Source: Bradyrhizobium ontarionense
GTDB taxonomy: Bacteria; Pseudomonadota; Alphaproteobacteria; Rhizobiales; Xanthobacteraceae
Length of the DNA: 64,000 bases
Assembly: GCF_021088345.1 (NCBI RefSeq)
Contig: NZ_CP088156.1
Coordinates: 4,774,001 to 4,838,000 of the forward strand
Direction of reading: 5' to 3'
This document shows positions 34,661 to 42,861 of this stretch, piece after piece. Under the pieces are notes generated by a model. The model worked only from the letters and a program-made list of their open reading frames with translations, was not told where the DNA came from and searched no databases. Position numbers and translations under genes: made by a program. Position 1 is the stretch's first letter. Every line of letters begins with the position of its first letter.

Positions 34661-35989
34661 TCAGGTGAGCTTGACCACCTGGTCGGTGAAGTAGAGTTCC
34701 GACACGCCGGAGAGATGGATCTGCTGACCGTTGTTGAACACCAGATTGTAGCTGCCGGAGCCGGAGTCGTAGGTAAGCGACTGGACATCCGAGAACGCAC
34801 GGTCCTTGAAGCCGGCGATATCGGTACCGCCGCCGCCGACGATCGTGTCGTTGCCGATCTTGGTTTCGACATGGAAGGTATCGTCGCCCGCGCCGCCCTG
34901 CAGCGTCGAGTTGGCTCCGGTGCCGCCATAGACCCAGAACTCGTTGTGCGAGCCCGCGGCGCCGGTATCCGAGAAGTAGTCGCCCTGCTGGCCGATGATG
35001 GTGTCGTTGCCCGAACCGCCCGTGAGCGTGTCGGTGCCCGGCGCGCCGCCCGAGCCCGAATCGTACAGATAGCTGTTGCCGGTGCCGGCCTGGAGCAGCT
35101 GATGCGAGCCGGTGCCGGCGAACAGATAGTTGCTGCCGGAGCCGCCGTACAGCGTGTCGTTGCCGCCACCGCCATAGAGGCTGTCGGCACCCGCTCCGCC
35201 CTGGAGGATGTTGACCTCGCTGGAATGCGTGCTGCCCGACCCGAGCACGTTCCAGCCACCGCTGCCGCTGCCGGAAATGAGCAGCGAGTTGGCGCCGCCG
35301 TGAAGTTCGTCATGGCCCGAACCACCGATCAGCGTGTCGGAGCCGTAGCCCCACAGCGTATCGTTGCCGGTGCCTGCCACCAGGGTGCTGGTGCCGGACG
35401 ACACGTCGCGCAGCGTGTTGTTGCCCGAGCCGCCGGACTCGAGCAACTGATGCGCGCCGGTGCCGGCCTGCAGGAAGTTGTCACCCGCGCCGCCGACCAG
35501 CGTGTCCGAGCCGCTGCCGCCATAGATGCTGTCGTTGCCGTCACCGCCGTAGAGATAGCCGTTGCCGGCACCGCCGCCGATCACGTCAGCGCCCGACCCA
35601 CCATAGACGGTGTCGTTGCCGCTATCGAACAGATTGACGCTGTCATTGCCGGATCCCATGGCAATGAAGATGCCGTTATGCGCGTTCTGCGAGTCGGTCA
35701 CGAAGAGCTGGTTGCCACCAGCGTCATCCATGACGATCGCCTTCAAGGTCGAGTCGGTCTGGACCGTTGTCGAGTTCGTAACTTCGAGGACCTGAACGAT
35801 GGGCGGAACGCCACCGCCGGAGTATGCACCGCTCTCGACCCACGCCTTCTTGCCGTCCTCGGAGCCGGAGGTGTAGACGCCCGACGATTCGAGCGATGAG
35901 ATCAGCGCGGCCTGAACGCTCGGATCAAAATGGCCGGACGCCGTGAGATCGGAGTTCAGCTCCGTCTTCGTCAAATATGAAACGGTCAT
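34661..35989 (-). CDS. RTX-like calcium-binding secreted protein, probable type I secretion substrate
   Basis: This 442-residue acidic protein carries many hemolysin-type nonapeptide repeats (GGxGxDxLxGG-like), for example YGGDGNDSIYGGSGSDTL and YGGGGNDTLYGGSGSNYL, over residues about 115-390. A second internal motif, AGTGAHQLLESG / AGTGSHQLLQAG, is interspersed. There is no Sec signal. The hydrophobic, acidic C-terminus (LSGVSELYFTDQVVKLT) fits an uncleaved type I secretion signal. The repeats form a calcium-binding beta-roll after export. No toxin, protease or lipase domain precedes them; residues 1-110 are of unknown function. The exporter genes lie immediately downstream on the same strand, so it is the natural substrate. 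It has its own terminator. Confidence 0.9.
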   Translation of the reverse strand: MTVSYLTKTELNSDLTASGHFDPSVQAALISSLESSGVYTSGSEDGKKAWVESGAYSGGGVPPIVQVLEVTNSTTVQTDSTLKAIVMDDAGGNQLFVTDSQNAHNGIFIAMGSGNDSVNLFDSGNDTVYGGSGADVIGGGAGNGYLYGGDGNDSIYGGSGSDTLVGGAGDNFLQAGTGAHQLLESGGSGNNTLRDVSSGTSTLVAGTGNDTLWGYGSDTLIGGSGHDELHGGANSLLISGSGSGGWNVLGSGSTHSSEVNILQGGAGADSLYGGGGNDTLYGGSGSNYLFAGTGSHQLLQAGTGNSYLYDSGSGGAPGTDTLTGGSGNDTIIGQQGDYFSDTGAAGSHNEFWVYGGTGANSTLQGGAGDDTFHVETKIGNDTIVGGGGTDIAGFKDRAFSDVQSLTYDSGSGSYNLVFNNGQQIHLSGVSELYFTDQVVKLT

Positions 35990-36473
35990 GCCAGGACCCC
36001 AATGTTAAAATCCACACAAAAGCTCAAACACACGACAGATTGGCTGCGCAGATTCATCAGATGAAATCGCATCGACAACGGTCGCCCCTCGGGACGCGCC
36101 CAATAAATCGGCGCGATCCTACTTGGTTTGTTAAGTAAACGTTAAACGAGCACACCGAGGAGTCAAGTCTGATGTTTCATGAAATGGCAACTAAAACAGC
36201 GAAAATAGTGGGGTGCATCATACTTCGGTTAAGTGGATTTTGATCCTTGCCTTGCCGAACAGCAGTACTGATTGGTGGAACTTGTCCCATGACTCCTCAG
36301 TCTCCCAACGAAATCACGGGAAGTTTCCAAGTCTTCACCGTTAATACTTTGGGCAACGAAACGTCTGTCTGTGTATAGCTGAACATTTCTTAAGTTGCTG
36401 CACCGCAATGTACTTGCAACTACCTGCCGTGAAACTGATCAAACTTATCTGATAACGTGTAATCTTGAGATCG
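35990..36473. promoter_or_regulatory. Long divergent intergenic region
   Basis: This 484-base AT-rich region separates the RTX-like gene (minus) and the ParA-like gene (plus). No gene is supported. It contains a perfect CtrA-type motif (see 36131-36145) and several TTAA steps. It must hold the promoters of both genes, probably including that of the secretion cassette substrate. Confidence 0.55.
36131..36145. promoter_or_regulatory. Candidate CtrA binding site (TTAA-N7-TTAA)
   Basis: TTAAGTAAACGTTAA matches the consensus of the alphaproteobacterial cell-cycle regulator CtrA exactly. It is 142 bases upstream of the RTX-like gene and 329 bases upstream of the ParA-like gene. The match is exact but short, so chance occurrence in AT-rich DNA cannot be excluded. 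Confidence 0.45.
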
Positions 36474-37118
36474 ATGGCAACGATAATCACGGTAGCCCAG
36501 CGCAAAGGCGGGGTCGGCAAGACGACGATGGCAATCTGCGTGGCCGCGGAGTTCGGGCGCCGCGGCTACGATGTCGCGCTGGTCGACGTCGATCCGCAAC
36601 GCTCCGCCTGTCATTGGGCAGAACCCGGAAATCTCGAGATTCCAGTCTACGAATTGGGCCTCGAGGAAACGCCTGTCGCGGCCTGGGCGCGGGAAGTTCG
36701 ACAGATCAAGGCCAATCTCCTCGTGCTGGATACGGCTCCGACCGAGCGGGAAATGGGCGCGACCATCGCGCTGGCTGACCTGATTCTCGTGCCGTGCACC
36801 GCCTCCGGCCTGGACATCGAAGCCACCGCGCACACGATGACGATCATCAATGCCGTCCGTCGCCGCCGCTCGAAGCCGGTCAAGGTCCTGCTGGTGCCGA
36901 ATCGAATTGACCGCCGTACGCTGGAAGGCCGGCAACTGGTCGACGAGCTCCGGCAGTTCAAGGAGCCGCTCGCGCCGTCGGTGGCCAGCCGGTCAGCCTT
37001 CGTACGCGCCTTTTCGGTCGGCCAGTCGGTCGCGAGCTATGCCCCGGGCCAGGCCGCGGACCACGACATCCGCGCCCTGGCCGACGTCATCGAAAAGGTC
37101 TTGCCGAAGCGCAAGTGA
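36474..37118 (+). CDS. ParA-family ATPase, orphan
   Basis: This 214-residue P-loop ATPase has a deviant Walker A KGGVGKTT (inside VAQRKGGVGKTTMAI), the region VDVDPQRSACHW, and Walker B LLVLDTAP. It is of the short ParA/MinD-like type without an N-terminal DNA-binding domain, as in orphan ParA proteins that position proteins or polysaccharide machinery at cell poles. No ParB or centromere-like repeats are seen nearby, so plasmid or chromosome partition is unlikely. ATG 36474 was preferred over the TTG three codons earlier. It converges with the 37134 gene after 15 bases. Confidence 0.88.
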   Translation: MATIITVAQRKGGVGKTTMAICVAAEFGRRGYDVALVDVDPQRSACHWAEPGNLEIPVYELGLEETPVAAWAREVRQIKANLLVLDTAPTEREMGATIALADLILVPCTASGLDIEATAHTMTIINAVRRRRSKPVKVLLVPNRIDRRTLEGRQLVDELRQFKEPLAPSVASRSAFVRAFSVGQSVASYAPGQAADHDIRALADVIEKVLPKRK

Positions 37119-37133
37119 TGGCCCGCAGCGCCG

Positions 37134-37592
37134 TCAGAACTTCTCCACGAACTGGAATCTGAAGTCCTTCTGCGACGGCATCGTGCCCAGGATGGCCTCC
37201 TTGCGCCCGTAGCCAGGCACCTCCATCGCCACGCACCCCGTCGCCAGCAGATAGCAGACCTGGAGCCTGATCGCGTTCGGGCATCCGTTCTCGGCGTTCA
37301 CGACATGATCGAACAGCTTCGGATTGGTGACGAAGGGCCGCGCAGATCCGCTCACCGCCATACACGGCTTCCCTGAGAAGTCCTTGTGCCGCTGCGATTC
37401 GGTCGCCGTACCCGTCACGGGGATCTCCGGCGTCATGCGCGGCTGATAGGTTCCGCCGACCTGAGGACGCCCGGCGAAGCCAGCAGCGGTCGAGTTCGGG
37501 GAGGTCTGCGCCGCGACGGGCCAGGACGTCGCCACGGCCCCCGCCCCTCCCAGCACGGCGCCAATCATCGTGATCCGTAGAAACAAGCTCAT
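37134..37592 (-). CDS. Secreted hypothetical protein with four cysteines
   Basis: This 152-residue protein has a signal peptide (hydrophobic core about residues 8-22, Ala-rich site at VAAQ near 28). The mature part is Pro/Gly/Thr-rich to residue 65, followed by a compact domain with Cys at about 77, 104, 113 and 120 (KPCMAV, NGCPN, VCYLL, TGCVA) that could form two disulfides. The family is not recognised. Exported single-domain proteins of this kind are common near polysaccharide loci of Bradyrhizobium, but no role can be given. It is convergent to the ParA-like gene and divergent from the priming transferase gene. Confidence 0.75.
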   Translation of the reverse strand: MSLFLRITMIGAVLGGAGAVATSWPVAAQTSPNSTAAGFAGRPQVGGTYQPRMTPEIPVTGTATESQRHKDFSGKPCMAVSGSARPFVTNPKLFDHVVNAENGCPNAIRLQVCYLLATGCVAMEVPGYGRKEAILGTMPSQKDFRFQFVEKF

Positions 37593-37737
37593 CGGGTCGC
37601 CTCGCCGCCGGTCGCGTGAGCTCCCTGCGCCGTAATTGTTCGGCAGGGAGGGTCGTTCGGGTTGTTTATGGTCAACAACTGGTTAATATAGCAAATGTTA
37701 ATATCTCGCTCATTTGTTAGGGACGGGTTTAAGCGGA

Positions 37738-39303
37738 ATGCTGCACTCGCCACGACATGCCCCGGTCAAAGCACGCGGGTCGGCGCCCGAGCGAGCCGCG
37801 ACGGCCTTCGAGCAGACGAATTTCGATCGGGCCGATTTTGATCATGTGACGGAATTGCGGCCATCGCCCGCGCCGCGACCGCGACCTGACCGGTCTCATT
37901 CGGGCGCCGATGCGCCACGTCGCAGCCGTCTGTCGCGCAGCGCCACGTCGGCGGGAAAGTTCATTGCGCTCGAATTCGGAACGGTCTCCACCGTCGCCTA
38001 TCTGACGAGCTTGCTCTATCACCGTCTCGTCGTGCCCGAGCTGCCCATCGCGACCGAATATACCAGCGCCTCCGTGTTGCTGGCCGCGCTGTATTGCGGC
38101 GCCGCGCTCGGTCTGCGCGACTTCACCCACCTGCAGAACTTCCGGCATCAGCGGCTGCTGTGGAACGCGATCCGGGCCACCATTCTGGCGTTCGCCTTTC
38201 TCGTGTCCGGGATGTTTCTGCTGAAGATCTCCGACGAGTATTCGCGCGGTGCGCTGGTCGTGCAGTTCATGACCGTGTGCCTCGCGGCCCTGGCCCTGCG
38301 CGGCGTGCTGATCTCGCGGCAGCAGCGGGCGCTGCATCGGGGCGAGCTTGCGCTTCGCCGCGCATTCATCATCGGGGACCTGCGACAATCCCACGGACTG
38401 TCGCAACGGCTTCGCGACAACGGCATCATCACCGTGGCCCAGTTCACGCTGACGCAATTCGAGCGCCCCGATGGCGCGCGCGCGCTGGTCGATGCCTGCC
38501 GCACGGCCGGGGCCGACGACATCTTCGTCCTGCCGACGGCCGAGCAGATCGGGCGCATGCCGAGCTTCATCGATCATCTGTCGCAGCTGCCGGTCGCGGT
38601 CCATGTCATGGTGCCCGGGCTGGACGGGCTGTTGTCGGCGTCCGAGGTCGTGGAATTCGGCGATGTCGCCGCGGTGCAGGTCCAGGGCCGCCCGCTGTCG
38701 GCGGTGGACGAGGCCCTGAAGCGCGGCTTCGACATCATCGCGTCGGTGCTATTGCTGGTGGCGCTGTCGCCGTTGATGCTGGCCGTCGCAGCGCTCATCA
38801 AATTGACCGACCGGGGGCCGGTGCTGTTCCGGCAGGTCCGGCATGGCTTCAACAATCAGGCGATCACGGTGCTCAAATTCCGCACCATGCGCTGCAGTCC
38901 CGCCGCGGAGGATTTTCGTCAGGCCACACGCCACGACCCGCGCATCACGTGGATCGGCGGCTGGCTCAGGGCCGCGAGCATCGACGAGCTGCCCCAGCTC
39001 GTCAACGTCCTGCGCGGCGAGATGTCGATCGTGGGCCCGCGCCCCCACGCGCTGGCTCACAACAGGATGTTCGAGGAACGCATCCCGCCGCTGTCCCGGC
39101 GGCACAACATGAAGCCCGGCATCACCGGCTGGGCCCAGGTCAACCTGCTGCGCGGCGAAACCGACACGCTGGAGAAGATGCAGCGGCGGATCGACTATGA
39201 TCTGTTCTACATCGATCACTGGTCGTTCCTGTTCGACCTGAAGATCATCGTATTGACGGCGATGCTGTTCCTCTCGGTGAAGAACTACCGCCAGAGCTTC
39301 TGA
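37738..39303 (+). CDS. Polyprenyl-phosphate sugar phosphotransferase (WbaP/WcaJ-like priming enzyme)
   Basis: This enzyme should start the polysaccharide repeat unit by moving a sugar-1-phosphate from UDP-sugar to undecaprenyl phosphate in the inner membrane. The 521-residue protein has an N-terminal disordered stretch, four membrane helices (about 85-215), a CoA-binding_3-like domain (RRAFIIGDLRQSHGLSQRL) and a final membrane-linked catalytic domain. That domain shows KRGFDIIASVLLLVALSPLM, TVLKFRTMRC, DELPQLVNVLRGEMSIVGPR and HNMKPGITGWAQVN. Family-standard length. ATG 37738 was chosen over a TTG 8 codons upstream. The sugar (glucose or galactose) is not resolved. Confidence 0.94.
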   Translation: MLHSPRHAPVKARGSAPERAATAFEQTNFDRADFDHVTELRPSPAPRPRPDRSHSGADAPRRSRLSRSATSAGKFIALEFGTVSTVAYLTSLLYHRLVVPELPIATEYTSASVLLAALYCGAALGLRDFTHLQNFRHQRLLWNAIRATILAFAFLVSGMFLLKISDEYSRGALVVQFMTVCLAALALRGVLISRQQRALHRGELALRRAFIIGDLRQSHGLSQRLRDNGIITVAQFTLTQFERPDGARALVDACRTAGADDIFVLPTAEQIGRMPSFIDHLSQLPVAVHVMVPGLDGLLSASEVVEFGDVAAVQVQGRPLSAVDEALKRGFDIIASVLLLVALSPLMLAVAALIKLTDRGPVLFRQVRHGFNNQAITVLKFRTMRCSPAAEDFRQATRHDPRITWIGGWLRAASIDELPQLVNVLRGEMSIVGPRPHALAHNRMFEERIPPLSRRHNMKPGITGWAQVNLLRGETDTLEKMQRRIDYDLFYIDHWSFLFDLKIIVLTAMLFLSVKNYRQSF

Positions 39304-39339
39304 GGGCGGAGCCATCCAGCGATCGCCGATCCCCTCTTC

Positions 39340-40113
39340 TCAGGCGGCCTTCACGGCGACCGCGATCAGGTTCTGGCTGTAGATGCCATCGGCCGTCTCG
39401 CCGGTCTCGACCGCGATGATCAGCCGCAGCAGAGACCGGATTCCCTTCCAGAGCAGGAGGCGGATCACGCTCTTCAGCCCGTGCGGGATCGGCGCGTCCT
39501 CGACGCAGCCGACGTCGGCGAATCCGGCCGCGCGCAGGACGGCACCGAGCGACTGACGCGTGAACGCGAGCTCGTGCGTGAAATCGCCGTACCTGATGCG
39601 GCCGAAGAACGGCGACTCGCCGTTGGGCGCATGGATGATCCAGCGCCCGCCGGGCTTGAGCACGCGCAGCACCTCGCGCGTCAGACGCAGCAGGTCCTGC
39701 TTCGTCAGATGCTCGATCACGTCGTAGGTCACCAGGGCGTCGACAGTGCCATCGCCCGTTCGCGCCAGCTCTCCGAACAGGTCCCCCTGGCGAACGCCGG
39801 GGATACCGAGGCGATGCGCGATGGCGACCTGTTCTGCAGAGCCGTCGACGCCCTGCAGGCGGCGATAGCCCTCGCGTTGCGCAGCCAGCAGCAGGACACC
39901 GTTGCCGCAGCCGAGATCGAGGATCTCGGCGTCCCGGTCTGCGGGAAAGAACCGCCGCACCAGATCGCGCATGATCGGCATGCGCGGCGCCAGATCGGCC
40001 TGCTCCGTCGGCGCCGGACCGAAGCCGCCCGACGAGACGTAGCGCTGATACATGAACTGGTTGGGATCCTGGTCCGGAGCAGGGGGCGGAGCCGGCGAAT
40101 TCATGGGCTTCAT
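39340..40113 (-). CDS. Class I SAM-dependent methyltransferase
   Basis: This 257-residue protein has a clear SAM-binding core: motif I AEILDLGCGNGVLLLAA, then LQGVDGSAEQVAIA, VDALVTYDVIEHLTKQDLL and VLRVLKPGGRWIIHAPNGES. It resembles Methyltransf_23-type proteins found in glycan clusters. The first 20 residues are Pro-rich. The start overlaps the stop of the upstream CgeB-like gene by four bases (ATGA), so the two are coupled and the likely acceptor is the sugar added by that enzyme or a lipid-linked intermediate; this is inference. A late segment with LLLWKGIRSLLRLIIA may touch the membrane. Confidence 0.9.
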   Translation of the reverse strand: MKPMNSPAPPPAPDQDPNQFMYQRYVSSGGFGPAPTEQADLAPRMPIMRDLVRRFFPADRDAEILDLGCGNGVLLLAAQREGYRRLQGVDGSAEQVAIAHRLGIPGVRQGDLFGELARTGDGTVDALVTYDVIEHLTKQDLLRLTREVLRVLKPGGRWIIHAPNGESPFFGRIRYGDFTHELAFTRQSLGAVLRAAGFADVGCVEDAPIPHGLKSVIRLLLWKGIRSLLRLIIAVETGETADGIYSQNLIAVAVKAA

Positions 40114-41219
40114 CCTTCGACCTGCGCCAGCGGCCCGATCCCGGCCGATGTGCTCAATCCGGGAAACAGAGACCGCAGCACGGGGCTACGCATGATCGCC
40201 TCGGCGAGCCGCGACGCGTTGTCGTAGCCGGACGACTGGGCGCGCATCCATCCGGACTTCGCGATCCGCACCCGGCGCGGCTCGTCGTCCAGCAGCAGCG
40301 CAGCCTTGCTGGCGAGGTCGTCGACGCCATGGAAGAACACCGCCTCGTGCTCGTCGCGGAAGCTCTGTTCGAGGCGCGAGGCGCGCTCGGCCAGCAACAG
40401 CCCGCCACAGGCCGTGATCTCGAAGGCCCGATGCGACAGCTCCTCCCAATTGTCCTTGGTGATGAAGGAGATGCTGATGCGGGAGGCGCAGATGGTCTGG
40501 CGATAGGCGTCGTCCCAGGCGCCGTCCGCGATGACACGGAACAGCTGCTCATGGCCGCGCACCGCGCGCTGCCAGCCGTGGCCGAACAGACTGACACGTC
40601 CAGGCATGCGCTTCGCCAGATCGAGCATGATGTCGGTGCGATGCGGGCGGATGCCGCCGCCATCCTTGAGCGCCGTGCCGATGAAGCTGATGTCGTGCAC
40701 CATCGCGGCCGCCTGCTCCGGGGCAAAATGGCGCGCCGGCGCAAAGCCGAAATCGACCACGGATACGCGGCGCGCGCCGGCAAGCTCGTAGTTGCGCACC
40801 ACGCTGTATTTCGGCGTCATGATCTCGTCGACCAGCGGCACCAGGCCGAGATGCAGGCGCCACAGGCCGCGCTCGTGCTCGCCCCAGGGATTGTCGTTGT
40901 TGAACAGCACGACCGCACCGAAGCGCTCCCGGATGCTCTTGAGCGTCGACGGCCGGATCATCCAGCCCTTGTCGATCCACAAGACGTCGTACGAACGGTC
41001 GCGCGCCGCATTGATCAGCTCGGCATTCGTGCGCGCGATGACTGGCCCGACCTGCAGCCGCGCGCGCAGCTGCCAGTCCACACGTGCGGCGAGGCCAGAA
41101 AGCGCAGCTGGCGGCAGGCGCGTGACGGTAGCCCCGATCTGCTCCAGTGCATCGGCGCGGTCGCGCGACGTGGTCCCTGCGCCATTGTCGCCGACATAGA
41201 GCAATGAAGGCCCGGTCAT
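40110..41219 (-). CDS. CgeB-like glycosyltransferase
   Basis: This 369-residue GT-B fold protein resembles the CgeB/Glyco_trans_1_2 group. An N-terminal Rossmann half (LLYVGDNGAGTTSRDRADAL) is followed by VLWIDKGWMIRPSTL, VVLFNNDNPWGEHERG and the link YSVVRNYELAGARRVSVVDFGFAP. The C-terminal half has DISFIGTALKDGG, RVSLFGHGWQRAVRG and SHRAFEITACGGLLLAE with the conserved E of this group. It should move a sugar to a lipid-linked or protein acceptor in the cytoplasm. It starts 6 bases after the flippase gene stop and overlaps the methyltransferase start by four bases, one operon of three. Confidence 0.88.
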   Translation of the reverse strand: MTGPSLLYVGDNGAGTTSRDRADALEQIGATVTRLPPAALSGLAARVDWQLRARLQVGPVIARTNAELINAARDRSYDVLWIDKGWMIRPSTLKSIRERFGAVVLFNNDNPWGEHERGLWRLHLGLVPLVDEIMTPKYSVVRNYELAGARRVSVVDFGFAPARHFAPEQAAAMVHDISFIGTALKDGGGIRPHRTDIMLDLAKRMPGRVSLFGHGWQRAVRGHEQLFRVIADGAWDDAYRQTICASRISISFITKDNWEELSHRAFEITACGGLLLAERASRLEQSFRDEHEAVFFHGVDDLASKAALLLDDEPRRVRIAKSGWMRAQSSGYDNASRLAEAIMRSPVLRSLFPGLSTSAGIGPLAQVEG

Positions 41220-41225
41220 CGCGTC

Positions 41226-42611
41226 TCACCGTCGTCCGAGCAGCGCGGCGGCCTGGTGCCGCAACCTGGTCACGGACCCCGAGAGGTCGGCAATCTCGAT
41301 CATCAGTTGGCGGAGCGGCAGTGCCAGCCAGCGCTGCAGCGCTCCCCACAGCAGGATCGATATCGCCGCTTCGCCCGCGATTCCGCCGATCAGCACGGCG
41401 ACCAATCCCGATTCCGGCACCAGGGCGGCCCCGAGCGCGACGGAGGCGGACGCGGCCAGCAACGTGATGATGGCGACGGCGCGCATCGCATTGACGCTGA
41501 TCAGCGCCTGCGCGGCGATCCGGCCGGCAAGCCCTGCGCCGGACATCACGAGATAGAGAATCATCAGCCCATGATGAAACGCAATCTGATGCCGGGTCCA
41601 CCAGTCGAAGATCGTGGGTCCCAGGCTCATCAGGACCAGGGAAACACCGGCAAACGCCAGCAGCGACAGCTGGACCACGAAGGCGATGAGACGAACGAGC
41701 TGCGAACTGTCCTTGCGGCCCGCGGCATGGCTGATCTCGACGCCGGCCGGCGCCATCACGGTCAGGAACAACTGGTCGACCAAGCGCATCGCGGTCGCAT
41801 AGACGGCATAGACCGCCACGGCGGGTCCGCCAAGCAGCGCACCCAGCACCAGCCGGGGTCCTTGGATCATGACGCCCTGGGTGGCGAGATTGTAGCCGCT
41901 GAAACCGAGCGCAGGCCTGAGATGCTCGCGCAGCCAAGCGATATCGGCCATGCGCAGATCCATGCGTGCCCACGGCGCTAGCCGGCGCGCGACCACGCCG
42001 ACCACCACGAGATCGAGCAATGCCATCGTCGCCGTCAGACCGGCCACATGCACCGGCTGCGCGCCGAGCCCGACGATGGCGCCGATGCAGACGATGAGCT
42101 CGATCAGCTTGATCGCGGTCGCGATGTTGTAGGCGACACCGTATCGTCCGTTGGCGTAGAGAACCGCCGCCATCAGCCCCCGCAGCGTCTCGAAGCAGAG
42201 CTGGGCGGCTGCGAACGCGAAGACCAAGACGACCGCGGAGGCGCCGATCCCGTCGAGATGGAACCAGCGCGCAAGCGGCAGGGCAGCGACAGCCATGACG
42301 GCCACGATCAGGATGACGGGCAGCGGCCCCAGCGCCAGATTGCAGGACATCTGAAAGCTGCGTCGCGCCCGATCGCGGTCGCCGGCCGCAGCCGCCATGA
42401 TCACGTCGTTGGTCGCGGTCGCGACCAGCCCCAGATTGACATAGGGCAGATAGGACACGAGCGCCGTGAGCGTGATCCATTGGCCAAACAGGTCGACACC
42501 CCAATGCGAGATCTGCACCGGCACCAGCAGAATCGGATTGAGCGCCATCGCAAGGCGCCATAGCCCCTGCCCGACCAGGCCGATGGCCAGGCGCCGTGCT
42601 AGGCCCGCCAT
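41226..42611 (-). CDS. Wzx-like flippase (polysaccharide/oligosaccharide exporter)
   Basis: This roughly 461-residue membrane protein has 12 or more predicted helices, in the arrangement of the MATE/MOP polysaccharide flippases. The opening is LARRLAIGLVGQGLWRLAMA with the helix ALNPILLVPVQISHWGV; later helices include ILIVAVMAVAALPLA, YAVYATAMRLVDQLFLTVMA and LLAFAGVSLVLMSLGPTIF. It should turn the undecaprenyl-linked repeat unit to the periplasmic side for polymerisation. ATG 42611 was preferred over an upstream frame to 42710, whose first 33 residues are not hydrophobic. It heads the operon with the CgeB-like and methyltransferase genes. Confidence 0.88.
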   Translation of the reverse strand: MAGLARRLAIGLVGQGLWRLAMALNPILLVPVQISHWGVDLFGQWITLTALVSYLPYVNLGLVATATNDVIMAAAAGDRDRARRSFQMSCNLALGPLPVILIVAVMAVAALPLARWFHLDGIGASAVVLVFAFAAAQLCFETLRGLMAAVLYANGRYGVAYNIATAIKLIELIVCIGAIVGLGAQPVHVAGLTATMALLDLVVVGVVARRLAPWARMDLRMADIAWLREHLRPALGFSGYNLATQGVMIQGPRLVLGALLGGPAVAVYAVYATAMRLVDQLFLTVMAPAGVEISHAAGRKDSSQLVRLIAFVVQLSLLAFAGVSLVLMSLGPTIFDWWTRHQIAFHHGLMILYLVMSGAGLAGRIAAQALISVNAMRAVAIITLLAASASVALGAALVPESGLVAVLIGGIAGEAAISILLWGALQRWLALPLRQLMIEIADLSGSVTRLRHQAAALLGRR

Positions 42612-42861
42612 GGCGACCGACGGTAAGGAAGGCCCGCATTTCGGCCGGGCTGCGCCTGGGAGATGAGGTTCATATGGGATCGTCAAGTCGGAGGTCGGCT
42701 GCACGCCCACCTTGTAGCCAAAGATGGCACGACGGTCGCGCTTTCGCGCCCTTTTACCTTAATCGGCACTTGCGTGCGGCGGGCCGGCGCATATCCACCG
42801 CTCGATCGGTGTTTTCCGCTAGAAAGCGGGCTTTCATCCTCAGGCTCAGACCACGGCGAGC

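Noticed and set aside
34603..35325. Upstream extension of the methyltransferase frame
   Set aside because: The extra 241 codons read the RTX gene in another frame, low-complexity Ala/Arg/Thr; a terminator lies between.
34484..35899. 471-codon plus-strand frame over the RTX-like gene
   Set aside because: Shadow of the Gly/Asp repeats; repetitive composition and no ribosome binding site.
36474..37118. ParA-like gene as evidence of a plasmid or partition locus
   Set aside because: No ParB, parS-like repeats or replication gene; surroundings are chromosomal polysaccharide genes.
37683..37701. TTAA pair near 37683 as a second CtrA site
   Set aside because: The spacing is 11 bases, not 7, so it does not fit the consensus.
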